Shown here one piece after another: positions 1-4,924 of a stretch of 7,845 bases of DNA. Numbering within the stretch: position 1 is the stretch's first letter; each line of letters begins with the position of its first letter. Made by a program: the position numbers and the translations under genes. The notes under the pieces are model-generated. The model had not been told where the DNA came from. It did no database searches and saw only the letters and a list, made by a program, of their open reading frames with translations. Origin of the DNA: Niveispirillum sp. (GTDB taxonomy: Bacteria > Pseudomonadota > Alphaproteobacteria > Azospirillales > Azospirillaceae); contig JAEMSB010000202.1 in assembly GCA_016463045.1 (NCBI GenBank), forward strand, positions 1 through 7,845. The letters run 5' to 3'.

Positions 1-952
1 CGTGGGTGTTCGATCCCGACAGGGCGATCTTTGCCTCTTCGACCTTCATGGCCAGCGCATGGCCCAGATGGTCCTCCAGCACCGTGACCAACCGGCGGAT
101 CAATTGTGGGTGCATTGCCTCCTTCACCAGCCGTTCGACATCGGTCAGGACGGCGGGGCTATAGAGGAAGTTGATCTTGGCCCAGGTGGCCAGATCGACA
201 TAAAGATGGTTGGGCGTCAGCAGCCCCTGGCGCAGCAGGGGGGAGCGGTAGCCCAGATGCGGCATCACCGCCTCCAGGCTCAACAGCCGGTCGAAATCGG
301 TACCGCCGATGCGCAGACCGTCATTGGCCAGGATGTCATCGGCACGTTCCGCCCGCCGTGCCCGGTCCGGCCCAATGCGTACGATGGAAAAGTCCGACGT
401 GCCACCGCCGATATCGGCGATCAGGGCAATCTGTTCAGCATTGATCTGCGCCTCATAGGCCAGCGCCGCCGCGATCGGCTCATACTGGAAGCTGACATCC
501 TTGAAGCCGCTGGACCGCGCAATGTCGGCCAGGGCGTTTTCCGCCCGCTGGTCGGCGGCGTCATCGCCATCCACGAAATGCACCGGGCGGCCATGGACGA
601 CATGGGTCAGTTCCTGGCCGCAACGCCGCTCACCCTCATCCTTGATATGGCGAATGACCAGGCCGATGACCTCACGGAAGCCCACGCGGCGGCGGCCCAG
701 CAGCGTCTCCTCATCAATCAGGCTGGTGCCCAGAACGGATTTGATGGATCGCATCAGGCGCCCGTCGCCACCCGCCACATAGGCATTGATGGCCGCGCGG
801 CCAAAGGCGGGGCGGTGGGTCTCGAAATCGAAGAAAATGGCGCTGGGCAGCGTCTCATGGTCGCCTTCCAGCGCCAGCATGCGGCTGCCCGCCTCATCCG
901 CCACGCCAAGCGTGGAATTGGAGGTGCCGAAATCCAGCCCGCACGCCACCAT
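1..952 (-). CDS. Hsp70 family protein, YegD-like (partial, C-terminus beyond window)
   Basis: The minus-strand reading frame is open from an ATG at 952 to the window edge, giving 317 residues without a stop. The N-terminus carries the Hsp70/actin-fold phosphate-1 loop GLDFGTSNSTLGV (about residues 5-17). The phosphate-2 loop IADIGGGTSDFSIV lies near residue 180. Between them are the YegD-like segments HVVHGRPVHF and QYEPIAAALAYEA. The family consists of ATP-dependent DnaK relatives of about 420-450 residues with a short or absent classical substrate-binding domain; cellular clients are unknown. The start is supported by a GAAGGG site 9 bases upstream and by a promoter at 988-1016. The gene is divergent from the HTH regulator. 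A long open frame on the opposite strand is its antisense shadow. The Hsp70 assignment is firm; the YegD subgroup is likely. Confidence 0.93.
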   Translation of the reverse strand, partial: MVACGLDFGTSNSTLGVADEAGSRMLALEGDHETLPSAIFFDFETHRPAFGRAAINAYVAGGDGRLMRSIKSVLGTSLIDEETLLGRRRVGFREVIGLVIRHIKDEGERRCGQELTHVVHGRPVHFVDGDDAADQRAENALADIARSSGFKDVSFQYEPIAAALAYEAQINAEQIALIADIGGGTSDFSIVRIGPDRARRAERADDILANDGLRIGGTDFDRLLSLEAVMPHLGYRSPLLRQGLLTPNHLYVDLATWAKINFLYSPAVLTDVERLVKEAMHPQLIRRLVTVLEDHLGHALAMKVEEAKIALSGSNTH

Positions 953-987
953 GATCCTGAACCCTTCAATCCGGCAAAAGGGGCGAG

Positions 988-1016
988 GTTGTAAGAGGCG
1001 GGGCCGGTCGCGTCAA
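988..1016 (-). promoter_or_regulatory. Sigma-70 type promoter of the Hsp70-like gene
   Basis: On the minus strand TTGACG (1016-1011) is followed after exactly 17 bases by TACAAC (993-988). The -35 matches five of six consensus positions and the -10 four of six. Transcription would start near 981, leaving a leader of about 30 bases before the ATG at 952. No HrcA-type CIRCE repeat was seen nearby, so heat-shock control of that kind is not indicated. Confidence 0.6.
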
Positions 1017-1074
1017 GCACCTATCGACTCGCAATAAGGAAAGATGCGTAAAAGGAAGCAGGAAAGCCGGGGCT

Positions 1075-1102
1075 TTGCGCCCACCACTTCGACCATTATG
1101 CT
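1075..1102 (+). promoter_or_regulatory. Weak candidate promoter of the HTH regulator
   Basis: TTGCGC (1075-1080) and TATGCT (1097-1102) are separated by 16 bases, which would place the transcript start near 1109, about 29 bases before the ATG. Both boxes are only partial matches, so this is a suggestion supported mainly by geometry in the divergent 953-1137 intergenic region. Confidence 0.25.
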
Positions 1103-1137
1103 ACGGCTCCCTGATCCCGTCGTTCCGTTCGGTACCC

Positions 1138-1512
1138 ATGACCCCATTTGGCAACCGCGTCCGCCAGCTCCGCGCCGAAAAGGGAGTCAGCCTGAAGCAG
1201 ATGGCGGATGAGCTTGAAATCTCTTCGGCTTACCTGTCCGCGCTGGAACATGGGCATAAGGGTCTGCCGTCACCCATGCTGCTGCGCCAGATCTGCACCT
1301 ATTTCGGGCTGATCTGGGACGCGGCGGAGGAGGTGGAGCGGCTGGCCGCCCTTTCTGATCCCCGTGTCACCGTGGATACGGCGGGTCTGACACCCGACCA
1401 TACGCTGATCGCCAACCTTCTGGCGCGCGATATTGCGCGGCTGACCCCGGTACAGCTAACGGCGCTGCTGCGGCTGCTGGGCCGTGAACAGGCGGCCTTG
1501 ACGCAGGTATAA
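1138..1512 (+). CDS. Helix-turn-helix (Xre/Cro-type) transcriptional regulator
   Basis: A 124-residue cytosolic protein. Residues 4-40 form an Xre-type DNA-binding domain (FGNRVRQLRAEKGVSLKQMA, then the recognition-helix region ELEISSAYLSALEHG). The C-terminal part (residues 55-124) is helical with the segment ALSDPRVTVDTAGLTPD, a pattern I associate with short HTH proteins of Azospirillum-like bacteria. No ligand-binding or enzymatic domain is visible. The ATG at 1138 fits the usual start of the HTH fold; the frame is open upstream to a TTG at 1075, but the extra 21 residues look like non-coding sequence. There is no strong Shine-Dalgarno site. It lies 106 bases upstream of the Fur gene on the same strand, separated by a dyad. 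The target genes are unknown. Confidence 0.85.
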   Translation: MTPFGNRVRQLRAEKGVSLKQMADELEISSAYLSALEHGHKGLPSPMLLRQICTYFGLIWDAAEEVERLAALSDPRVTVDTAGLTPDHTLIANLLARDIARLTPVQLTALLRLLGREQAALTQV

Positions 1513-1531
1513 GGCGGATTTATCGAATGAG

Positions 1532-1572
1532 TATGTCCATCCCCCTCGCCTTGGCGCCCGGGATGGTCCATA
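1532..1572. repeat. Extended dyad between the HTH gene and fur
   Basis: The arms TATG/CATA (1532-1535 with 1569-1572), CCATCCC/GGGATGG (1537-1543 with 1560-1566) and CGCC/GGCG (1547-1550 with 1553-1556) nest around a TT loop, with small bulges between. There is no T-run after it, so it is a poor intrinsic terminator. It sits directly upstream of the likely fur -10 box and could be an operator or a leader or trailer RNA hairpin. Confidence 0.5.
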
Positions 1573-1580
1573 TGTTGGCG

Positions 1581-1586
1581 GATAAT
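1581..1586 (+). promoter_or_regulatory. Candidate -10 box of fur
   Basis: GATAAT matches five of six positions of the sigma-70 -10 consensus. It would start the transcript around 1592-1594 and leave a leader of about 25 bases before the preferred ATG at 1619. No convincing -35 box is seen at the right distance, so an activator or a different sigma factor may be involved. The box lies within an imperfect GGCGGA-TAA-TTCGCC inverted repeat (1577-1591), a possible operator. Confidence 0.4.
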
Positions 1587-1618
1587 TCGCCATGAGAACC
1601 GGATCGGAGACGACGGAC

Positions 1619-2077
1619 ATGCCATCCCGCCTCGAACAGCTTTGCGTCCAGAAGGGCCTGAAGATGACTGAACAGCGCCGCGTCATCAGCCGCGTGCTGT
1701 CGGACAGCCAAGACCATCCGGATGTCGAGCAGGTTTACCGGCGGGCCGTGGAGATTGATCCGCATATCTCCATCGCCACCGTCTATCGCACCGTGCGCCT
1801 GTTCGAGGAGGCCAATGTCATCGAACGGCTGGATTTCGGCGATGGCCGCGCCCGCTATGAAGAGGCGCGCGAGGAACATCACCATCATCTCATCGATGTG
1901 CAGACGGGCGACGTGGTGGAGTTTTCCAGCGAAGAACTGGAGAAGATCAAGGAGAAGATCGCCGACGAGCTGGGCTATCGCCTGATCGGCCATCGCCTGG
2001 AACTGTATGGGGTGCGCAAGGACCGTCCCATCGTGGAGCGGACTTATGTTCCCGGCGGCCACGGCTCCAAGGTCTGA
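1619..2077 (+). CDS. fur: Fur-family metal-dependent repressor (alphaproteobacterial Fur/Mur clade)
   Basis: A 152-residue cytosolic dimeric repressor that would sense Fe(II) or Mn(II). Residues 1-80 form the winged helix, with MTEQRRVI, DHPDVEQVYRRA and ISIATVYRTVRLFEEA. The rest is the dimerisation and metal domain ending in the LIGHRLELYG motif typical of Fur. With this start the numbering matches E. coli Fur: H33, E81, H87, H90, E101, E108 and H125 are all present. The usual aspartate at 89 in HHDH is histidine (HHHH, codons 1877-1888). The zinc-site cysteines 93 and 96 are absent, as is usual in the Rhizobium Fur/Mur group. The ATG at 1619 follows GGAG at 1606-1609 by 9 bases; an in-frame ATG at 1592 would add nine residues not expected in the family and overlaps the likely transcript start. 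Iron versus manganese specificity cannot be decided here. Confidence 0.92.
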   Translation: MPSRLEQLCVQKGLKMTEQRRVISRVLSDSQDHPDVEQVYRRAVEIDPHISIATVYRTVRLFEEANVIERLDFGDGRARYEEAREEHHHHLIDVQTGDVVEFSSEELEKIKEKIADELGYRLIGHRLELYGVRKDRPIVERTYVPGGHGSKV

Positions 2078-2081
2078 CCCG

Positions 2082-2327
2082 ATGGGCCGGGATATTCCCA
2101 AGGAATTTCTGGGCCAGCCCTGTGCGGATCATCCGGCGGCGGGCAGTGGCGATTGCTGCCGTTCCGCCGTCACCCGCGCCTATCGCGAAATGCGGTCGCG
2201 TGGTGTGCCGGATACGCATTGCCTGGACGTCGCCATGGCGGTCTATCAGTGGCACCACCCGGAAGCGGAGGCCGTATCAAGTGCGGCCATCGTCGGATCC
2301 TGGGTTCTGGGCCAGACCCGGCATTGA
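2082..2327 (+). CDS. Hypothetical 81-residue protein, cotranscribed with fur
   Basis: The ATG comes 4 bases after the fur stop codon, so translation is probably coupled; only a weak AAGG precedes it. The protein is small, soluble and mostly helical, with no signal peptide or membrane segment. It contains cysteines at 14, 25, 26 and 47 and histidines at 17, 46, 58, 59 and 81. The segment TRAYREMRSRGVPDTHCLDV followed by AMAVYQWHHPE resembles small conserved hypothetical proteins of Azospirillum-like bacteria, but I cannot name a family. The cysteines and histidines and the linkage to fur make a metal-related role thinkable, which is inference only. It converges on the small-peptide pair across a 43-base gap with no clear terminator. 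Confidence 0.7.
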   Translation: MGRDIPKEFLGQPCADHPAAGSGDCCRSAVTRAYREMRSRGVPDTHCLDVAMAVYQWHHPEAEAVSSAAIVGSWVLGQTRH

Positions 2328-2370
2328 GGCTGGGTCACACTTCAATGAATTCCTGATCCTGAACCGCGTG

Positions 2371-2523
2371 TCAAAGCAGCGTATTCAGGACCATCGCGAT
2401 GAAGGCGGCGACGGACAGGACCGTGGCGGCTTCGATCGCGCTGACACCGTCCTTCAGGAAGGCACCGAAACCGGACAGGACTTCATCAGCGTCATGGGCG
2501 GCGGCGTTGATATAGGCGGACAT
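2371..2523 (-). CDS. Small acidic single-helix membrane peptide B (50 residues)
   Basis: A short minus-strand gene, ATG at 2523 and TGA at 2371-2373, giving exactly 50 residues. An ideal Shine-Dalgarno sequence AAGGAG (2536-2531) lies 7 bases before the start. Residues 1-26 are polar and acidic (D11, D13, E14, D25), followed by a hydrophobic stretch VSAIEAATVLSVAAF continuing as IAMVLNTLL to the end, which fits one C-terminal membrane helix. The only basic side chain is K24. It is the second gene of a pair with the gene at 2572-2724: same length, gap-free alignment with 13 identities of 50, core motif IEAxxVL. No signal peptide, double-glycine leader or known toxin motif is seen. Function unknown; a stress-related membrane modulator, toxin-like peptide or secreted peptide are all possible. 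Confidence 0.75.
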   Translation of the reverse strand: MSAYINAAAHDADEVLSGFGAFLKDGVSAIEAATVLSVAAFIAMVLNTLL

Positions 2524-2530
2524 GGGGTTT

Positions 2531-2536
2531 CTCCTT
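2531..2536 (-). promoter_or_regulatory. Strong ribosome binding site of peptide B
   Basis: AAGGAG on the minus strand, spaced 7 bases from the ATG at 2523. It is decisive for calling this very short gene, since it is better than the ribosome binding sites of most of the larger genes in the window. Confidence 0.8.
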
Positions 2537-2571
2537 GATCTCGATAATGTCGGGGGGAAGGTATCGCCGGC

Positions 2572-2724
2572 TTACAGCATCACATGCAGGCTGAGCGTCA
2601 TCAGGGCGCCGATGGCCAGAACGGCGACCGCTTCGATCATGTCGGCGGCGGTCGGCAGCGAGGCGAAGAAGCTTTCCACGATGTTGTCATCGGCGGCTTC
2701 GATCTGGTTCGTCAGGCTGGTCAT
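2572..2724 (-). CDS. Small acidic single-helix membrane peptide A (50 residues)
   Basis: ATG at 2724 and TAA at 2572-2574 on the minus strand, 50 residues. GGAG (2734-2731) lies 6 bases before this ATG. An in-frame ATG at 2730 abuts GGAG directly and is less likely. Residues 1-25 are polar and acidic (E9, D12, D13, E17), and residues 26-50 are a hydrophobic helix containing D28 and E31 (AADMIEAVAVLAIGALMTLS and five more). There are no lysines or arginines at all, which is odd for a membrane peptide because no positive-inside anchor exists. It is the first gene after the sigma-54 promoter and a paralogue of the downstream 50-residue gene, 48 bases away and probably in one operon. I recognise no family. 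Confidence 0.75.
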   Translation of the reverse strand: MTSLTNQIEAADDNIVESFFASLPTAADMIEAVAVLAIGALMTLSLHVML

Positions 2725-2765
2725 CTTCATCTCCGTGGGTTCGTGTCTTTCGATGACCCTGTATC

Positions 2766-2781
2766 AGCAAATGGTGTGCCA
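2766..2781 (-). promoter_or_regulatory. Sigma-54 (RpoN) -24/-12 promoter for the peptide pair
   Basis: On the minus strand TGGCAC (2781-2776), five bases, then TTGCT (2770-2766). The invariant GG (2780-2779) and GC (2768-2767) are separated by exactly 10 bases, as sigma-54 promoters require. Only the seventh base (A instead of G) departs from the TGGCACG-N4-TTGCW consensus. Transcription would start near 2755, about 31 bases before the ATG at 2724. Activity would need an activator ATPase of the NtrC/NifA class bound upstream. Confidence 0.85.
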
Positions 2782-2806
2782 ACCGGTATTTTGCCGTGTT
2801 CTGGAA

Positions 2807-2822
2807 AATATACGGGCATATT
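2807..2822. repeat. AT-rich palindrome upstream of the sigma-54 promoter
   Basis: AATAT and ATATT arms flank a six-base centre. It is centred about 60 bases upstream of the predicted transcript start, between the promoter and the enhancer-like repeats, inside a locally AT-rich stretch (about 2790-2850). It could be a regulator site or simply flexible DNA allowing looping. No clean IHF consensus was found. Confidence 0.3.
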
Positions 2823-2896
2823 GAGAGCAAATTTGGCTATAAAGTGACATGGGAAGCCAAATGATGGCGGATCGATGACGGGGCCATAGCGATGAT

Positions 2897-2944
2897 TGTC
2901 CGAAAATGAACAGGGACGGGTGCCGGACTGTCCGCCAATGGACG
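2897..2944. promoter_or_regulatory. Enhancer-like repeat cluster (candidate activator sites)
   Basis: Two related 16-base elements, TGTCCGAAAATGAACA (2897-2912) and TGTCCGCCAATGGACG (2929-2944), match at 12 of 16 positions and start 32 bases apart, about three helical turns. The first is an exact TGT-N10-ACA, the form of NifA upstream activator sites; the second ends in ACG. A perfect CGGAC-T-GTCCG palindrome (2924-2934) lies between and overlaps the second. Position is about 140-190 bases upstream of the sigma-54 start, the usual range for such activators. Which activator binds is unknown. Confidence 0.5.
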
Positions 2945-3122
2945 TTTGCCCCAACAGTGCCGCCCAATCCCCGAACGGCGTGATGCAATCCTGTCATGCA
3001 TTGGCATGGGGTTCCTGGTCGCTGCCTTTCACCCCCAAAGGCAATTCGGGAATTTCAAAGGGATGGCAAGAAACACCCTCTAAATCTCAGACAGCCCCCA
3101 CCGTTCACGGCAGCCTGAGCCC

Positions 3123-3160
3123 AAGAAAAAGGCCCCCGCACTGGCGTCGTGCGGGGGCCT
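3123..3160 (-). terminator. Intrinsic terminator of purB
   Basis: A perfect 12-bp stem, AGGCCCCCGCAC (3130-3141) with GTGCGGGGGCCT (3149-3160), closes a seven-base loop. On the minus strand it is followed by a run of five T (3130-3126) and then CTT. It lies about 50 bases after the purB stop and separates purB from the sigma-54 regulatory region. Confidence 0.92.
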
Positions 3161-3212
3161 CAATCTTACAGAAGTGTCAGGCCGCCGGCATGTCTGCCGC
3201 CGGTGCCTCCGG

Positions 3213-4508
3213 TCACTCGCCAAACACGCGGCGGAAGATCGTGTCCACATGCTTGGTGTGGTAGCCCAGGTCGAAGGCGTCGTCGATGGCCGCCTCCGTC
3301 AGGTGCTTCATCACCTCGGCGTCGGATTTCAGCATGGTGCGGAAATCCTTGCCTTCCAGCCAGACCGGCATGGCATTGCGCTGTACGGCGCGATAGGCGT
3401 CTTCGCGGCTCATCCCCGCCTGGGTCAGAGCCAGCAGCATGCGCTGTGAATTATGCAGGCCGCCCAGCATGTCCAGGTTCTTCTGGAGGTTTTCCGGATA
3501 GACCACCAGCTTGTCGATCATGCCGGTGGCACGGACCAGGGCGAAATCCAAGGTCACGGTGGCGTCGGGGCCGATCATGCGCTCCACGGAGGAGTGCGAG
3601 ATATCGCGCTCATGCCACAGGGTGACATTCTCCAGCGCCGGGGTGACATAGCCGCGCACAATACGGCTCAGGCCGGACAGGTTCTCCGACAGCACCGGGT
3701 TGCGCTTGTGCGGCATGGCGCTGCTGCCCTTCTGGCCGGGCGAGAAATACTCTTCAGCCTCGCGCACTTCGGACCGCTGCAGGTGGCGGACTTCGGTCGC
3801 CAGATTGTCCAGGCTGGCGGCGATCACGCCCAGGGTCGCGAAGAACATGGCATGGCGGTCGCGCGGGATCACCTGGGTGGAATGCGGCTCCACGCTCAGG
3901 CCCAGCTTTTCGGCCACATATTCTTCCACGAACGGGTCGATATTGGCGAAGGTGCCGACGGCGCCGGAGATGGCGCAGGTGGCAATCTCGGCCCGGGCGG
4001 CCAGCAGGCGCGCCTTGTTGCGGGCAAAGGCGGCGTAGTGGCCGGCCAGCTTCACGCCGAACGTCGTCGGTTCGGCATGGATGCCGTGGCTGCGGCCAAT
4101 GGTGGCCGTATATTTATGTTCCAGCGCGCGGCGCTTCAGGGCGTCCAGCAACTTGTCCAGGTCAGCCAGCAGCAAGTCGGCAGCCTGCGTCATCTGCACC
4201 GCCAGACAGGTATCCAGCACGTCGGAGCTGGTCATGCCCTGGTGGACGAAGCGTGCCTCCGGCCCGACATGTTCGGCCAGGTTGGTCAGGAAGGCGATGA
4301 CGTCATGCTTGGTCTCGCGCTCGATCTCGTCAATGCGGTCGATCTCCCAGGCGCCCCGATCCCACACGGCCTTGGCGGCGTCTGCCGGGATCACGCCCAG
4401 CTTGGCCTGCGCGTCGCAGGCATGGGCTTCAATCTCGAACCAGATGCGGAACCGGTTCTCCGGGTCCCAGATGCGGGTCATTTCGGGGCGGGAGTAGCGG
4501 GGGATCAT
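3213..4508 (-). CDS. purB: Adenylosuccinate lyase
   Basis: A 431-residue cytosolic enzyme of the fumarase/aspartase superfamily. It splits SAICAR to AICAR plus fumarate and adenylosuccinate to AMP plus fumarate in purine synthesis, acting as a homotetramer. The superfamily signature SSAMPHKRNP is at residues 262-271 and includes the mobile-loop serine. The catalytic histidines are in TKHDV (H68) and GRSHGIHAEP (H141). QGMTSSDVLDT (90-100) is also typical of PurB. Length matches the family (about 430). The frame is open 42 codons further upstream, but MIPRYSRPEM is the standard PurB N-terminus, so ATG 4508 is chosen; its ribosome binding site (CAGGG) is weak. It is transcribed alone, divergent from the porin, with its own terminator. 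No clear promoter or PurR-like operator was recognised upstream. Confidence 0.97.
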   Translation of the reverse strand: MIPRYSRPEMTRIWDPENRFRIWFEIEAHACDAQAKLGVIPADAAKAVWDRGAWEIDRIDEIERETKHDVIAFLTNLAEHVGPEARFVHQGMTSSDVLDTCLAVQMTQAADLLLADLDKLLDALKRRALEHKYTATIGRSHGIHAEPTTFGVKLAGHYAAFARNKARLLAARAEIATCAISGAVGTFANIDPFVEEYVAEKLGLSVEPHSTQVIPRDRHAMFFATLGVIAASLDNLATEVRHLQRSEVREAEEYFSPGQKGSSAMPHKRNPVLSENLSGLSRIVRGYVTPALENVTLWHERDISHSSVERMIGPDATVTLDFALVRATGMIDKLVVYPENLQKNLDMLGGLHNSQRMLLALTQAGMSREDAYRAVQRNAMPVWLEGKDFRTMLKSDAEVMKHLTEAAIDDAFDLGYHTKHVDTIFRRVFGE

Positions 4509-4668
4509 GTTGGTCGGCCCTGGCGCGTGGAAGGTGGCGGGAAAGGCGGGGCGGACCATAAGGGCAAGTGGCCGCCCTGACCAGTGCCGCGCCTGACAGG
4601 GTGCCATGCCCGCTACCTGTGGCAGCCGCGCCACGCCATTTCAGGGATCGCCACCCCCACCCAAAGGT

Positions 4669-4696
4669 CGGGGTTACAGTTTTGTGACAAACCCCG
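4669..4696. repeat. Inverted repeat upstream of purB and porin
   Basis: CGGGGTT (4669-4675) and AACCCCG (4690-4696) form perfect 7-bp arms around a 14-base centre, with arm centres 21 bases (two helical turns) apart. This could be an operator for either divergent gene or a hairpin with a large loop. Confidence 0.35.
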
Positions 4697-4850
4697 CCAC
4701 TCTGTGCCTGTATTGATGTGCTGGCCAATATTGATCGGGTCGATCCCATCATCGGCCTAAATCATTCGCATGGCACATCATTGATGACCTTGCCGTGTAC
4801 CTGCCCGCATTGGTGAAGCACCCGACATCTTTGCCCGTGCCGGGAGCATC

Positions 4851-4868
4851 CCGTCATGATTTCGTCAT
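4851..4868 (+). promoter_or_regulatory. Pho-box-like direct repeat before the porin
   Basis: CCGTCAT, four bases (GATT), then TCGTCAT: an 11-base direct repeat of the PhoB layout (CTGTCAT-N4-CTGTCAT), matching 6 of 7 and 5 of 7 positions. It lies 56 bases before the porin start codon. There is no convincing -10 box after it, so PhoB control is only a possibility. Confidence 0.3.
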
Positions 4869-4887
4869 CCCAATGCAATGAACGAGT

Positions 4888-4902
4888 GCCCCGCAACGGG
4901 GC
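4888..4902 (+). other. Short leader hairpin before the porin ribosome binding site
   Basis: GCCCCG (4888-4893) pairs with CGGGGC (4897-4902) around a CAA loop, 8 bases upstream of the GGGAGGA ribosome binding site (4911-4917). The GGGG can alternatively pair with CCCC at 4905-4908. It might affect mRNA stability or translation. Confidence 0.4.
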
Positions 4903-4924
4903 CGCCCCATGGGAGGATTTGCTG

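Larger units (their letters stand above)
2725..3212. other. Intergenic region between peptide pair and purB
   Basis: A 488-base stretch with no gene I can support. It holds the leader, sigma-54 promoter and enhancer-like repeats of the small peptides in its left half and the purB terminator at its right end. From about 2945 to 3122 I see only a short CATGC-ATTG-GCATG hairpin (2997-3010) and nothing else definite. Open frames across this region have no ribosome binding site and run through the terminator or into purB antisense. Confidence 0.6.
4509..4924. other. Divergent intergenic region purB / porin
   Basis: These 416 bases contain no supportable gene. They hold a 7-bp inverted repeat (4669-4696), two TATTGAT copies 18 bases apart (4711 and 4729), a CGTCAT direct repeat with 11-base period (4851-4868), a 6-bp hairpin (4888-4902) and the porin ribosome binding site. 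No confident -35/-10 pair was found for either gene. Confidence 0.6.

Noticed and set aside
2..994. Long plus-strand open frame of 330 codons
   Set aside because: It is antisense to the Hsp70-like gene, whose frame shows clear nucleotide-binding motifs. The plus-strand product is rich in scattered Gln/His/Arg with no recognisable domain.
1075..1137. Upstream extension of the HTH regulator from a TTG codon
   Set aside because: The added residues have no similarity to the HTH fold, lack a ribosome site, and overlap the candidate promoter.
1532..1572. Dyad as an intrinsic terminator of the HTH gene
   Set aside because: The stem is followed by mixed sequence without a T-run on either strand.
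1592..1618. ATG at 1592 as the fur start
   Set aside because: It coincides with the predicted transcript start, and the nine extra residues are not typical; ATG 1619 has a better Shine-Dalgarno site and matches the family's N-terminus.
2122..2538. Plus-strand open frame of 138 codons covering the 81-residue gene and peptide B region
   Set aside because: Overlaps the fur-linked small protein in another frame and runs antisense through peptide B, which has a strong ribosome site. The composition looks random.
3180..3205. GCCGCCGG direct repeat just downstream of purB
   Set aside because: A short GC-rich repeat expected by chance at this base composition; no structure beyond a 5-bp hairpin.
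2896..3264. Plus-strand open frame of 122 codons in the purB/peptide intergenic region
   Set aside because: No ribosome binding site; it reads through the stem of the purB terminator and into purB antisense.
3453..4580. Long plus-strand open frame of 375 codons opposite purB
   Set aside because: Antisense shadow produced by high-GC codon use; purB on the other strand is unmistakable.
4771..4785. TGGCACATCATTGAT as a sigma-54 promoter for the porin
   Set aside because: The -24 half matches, but the -12 half is TTGA one base too close and the position of the invariant GC is AT, so the required GG-N10-GC is not met.
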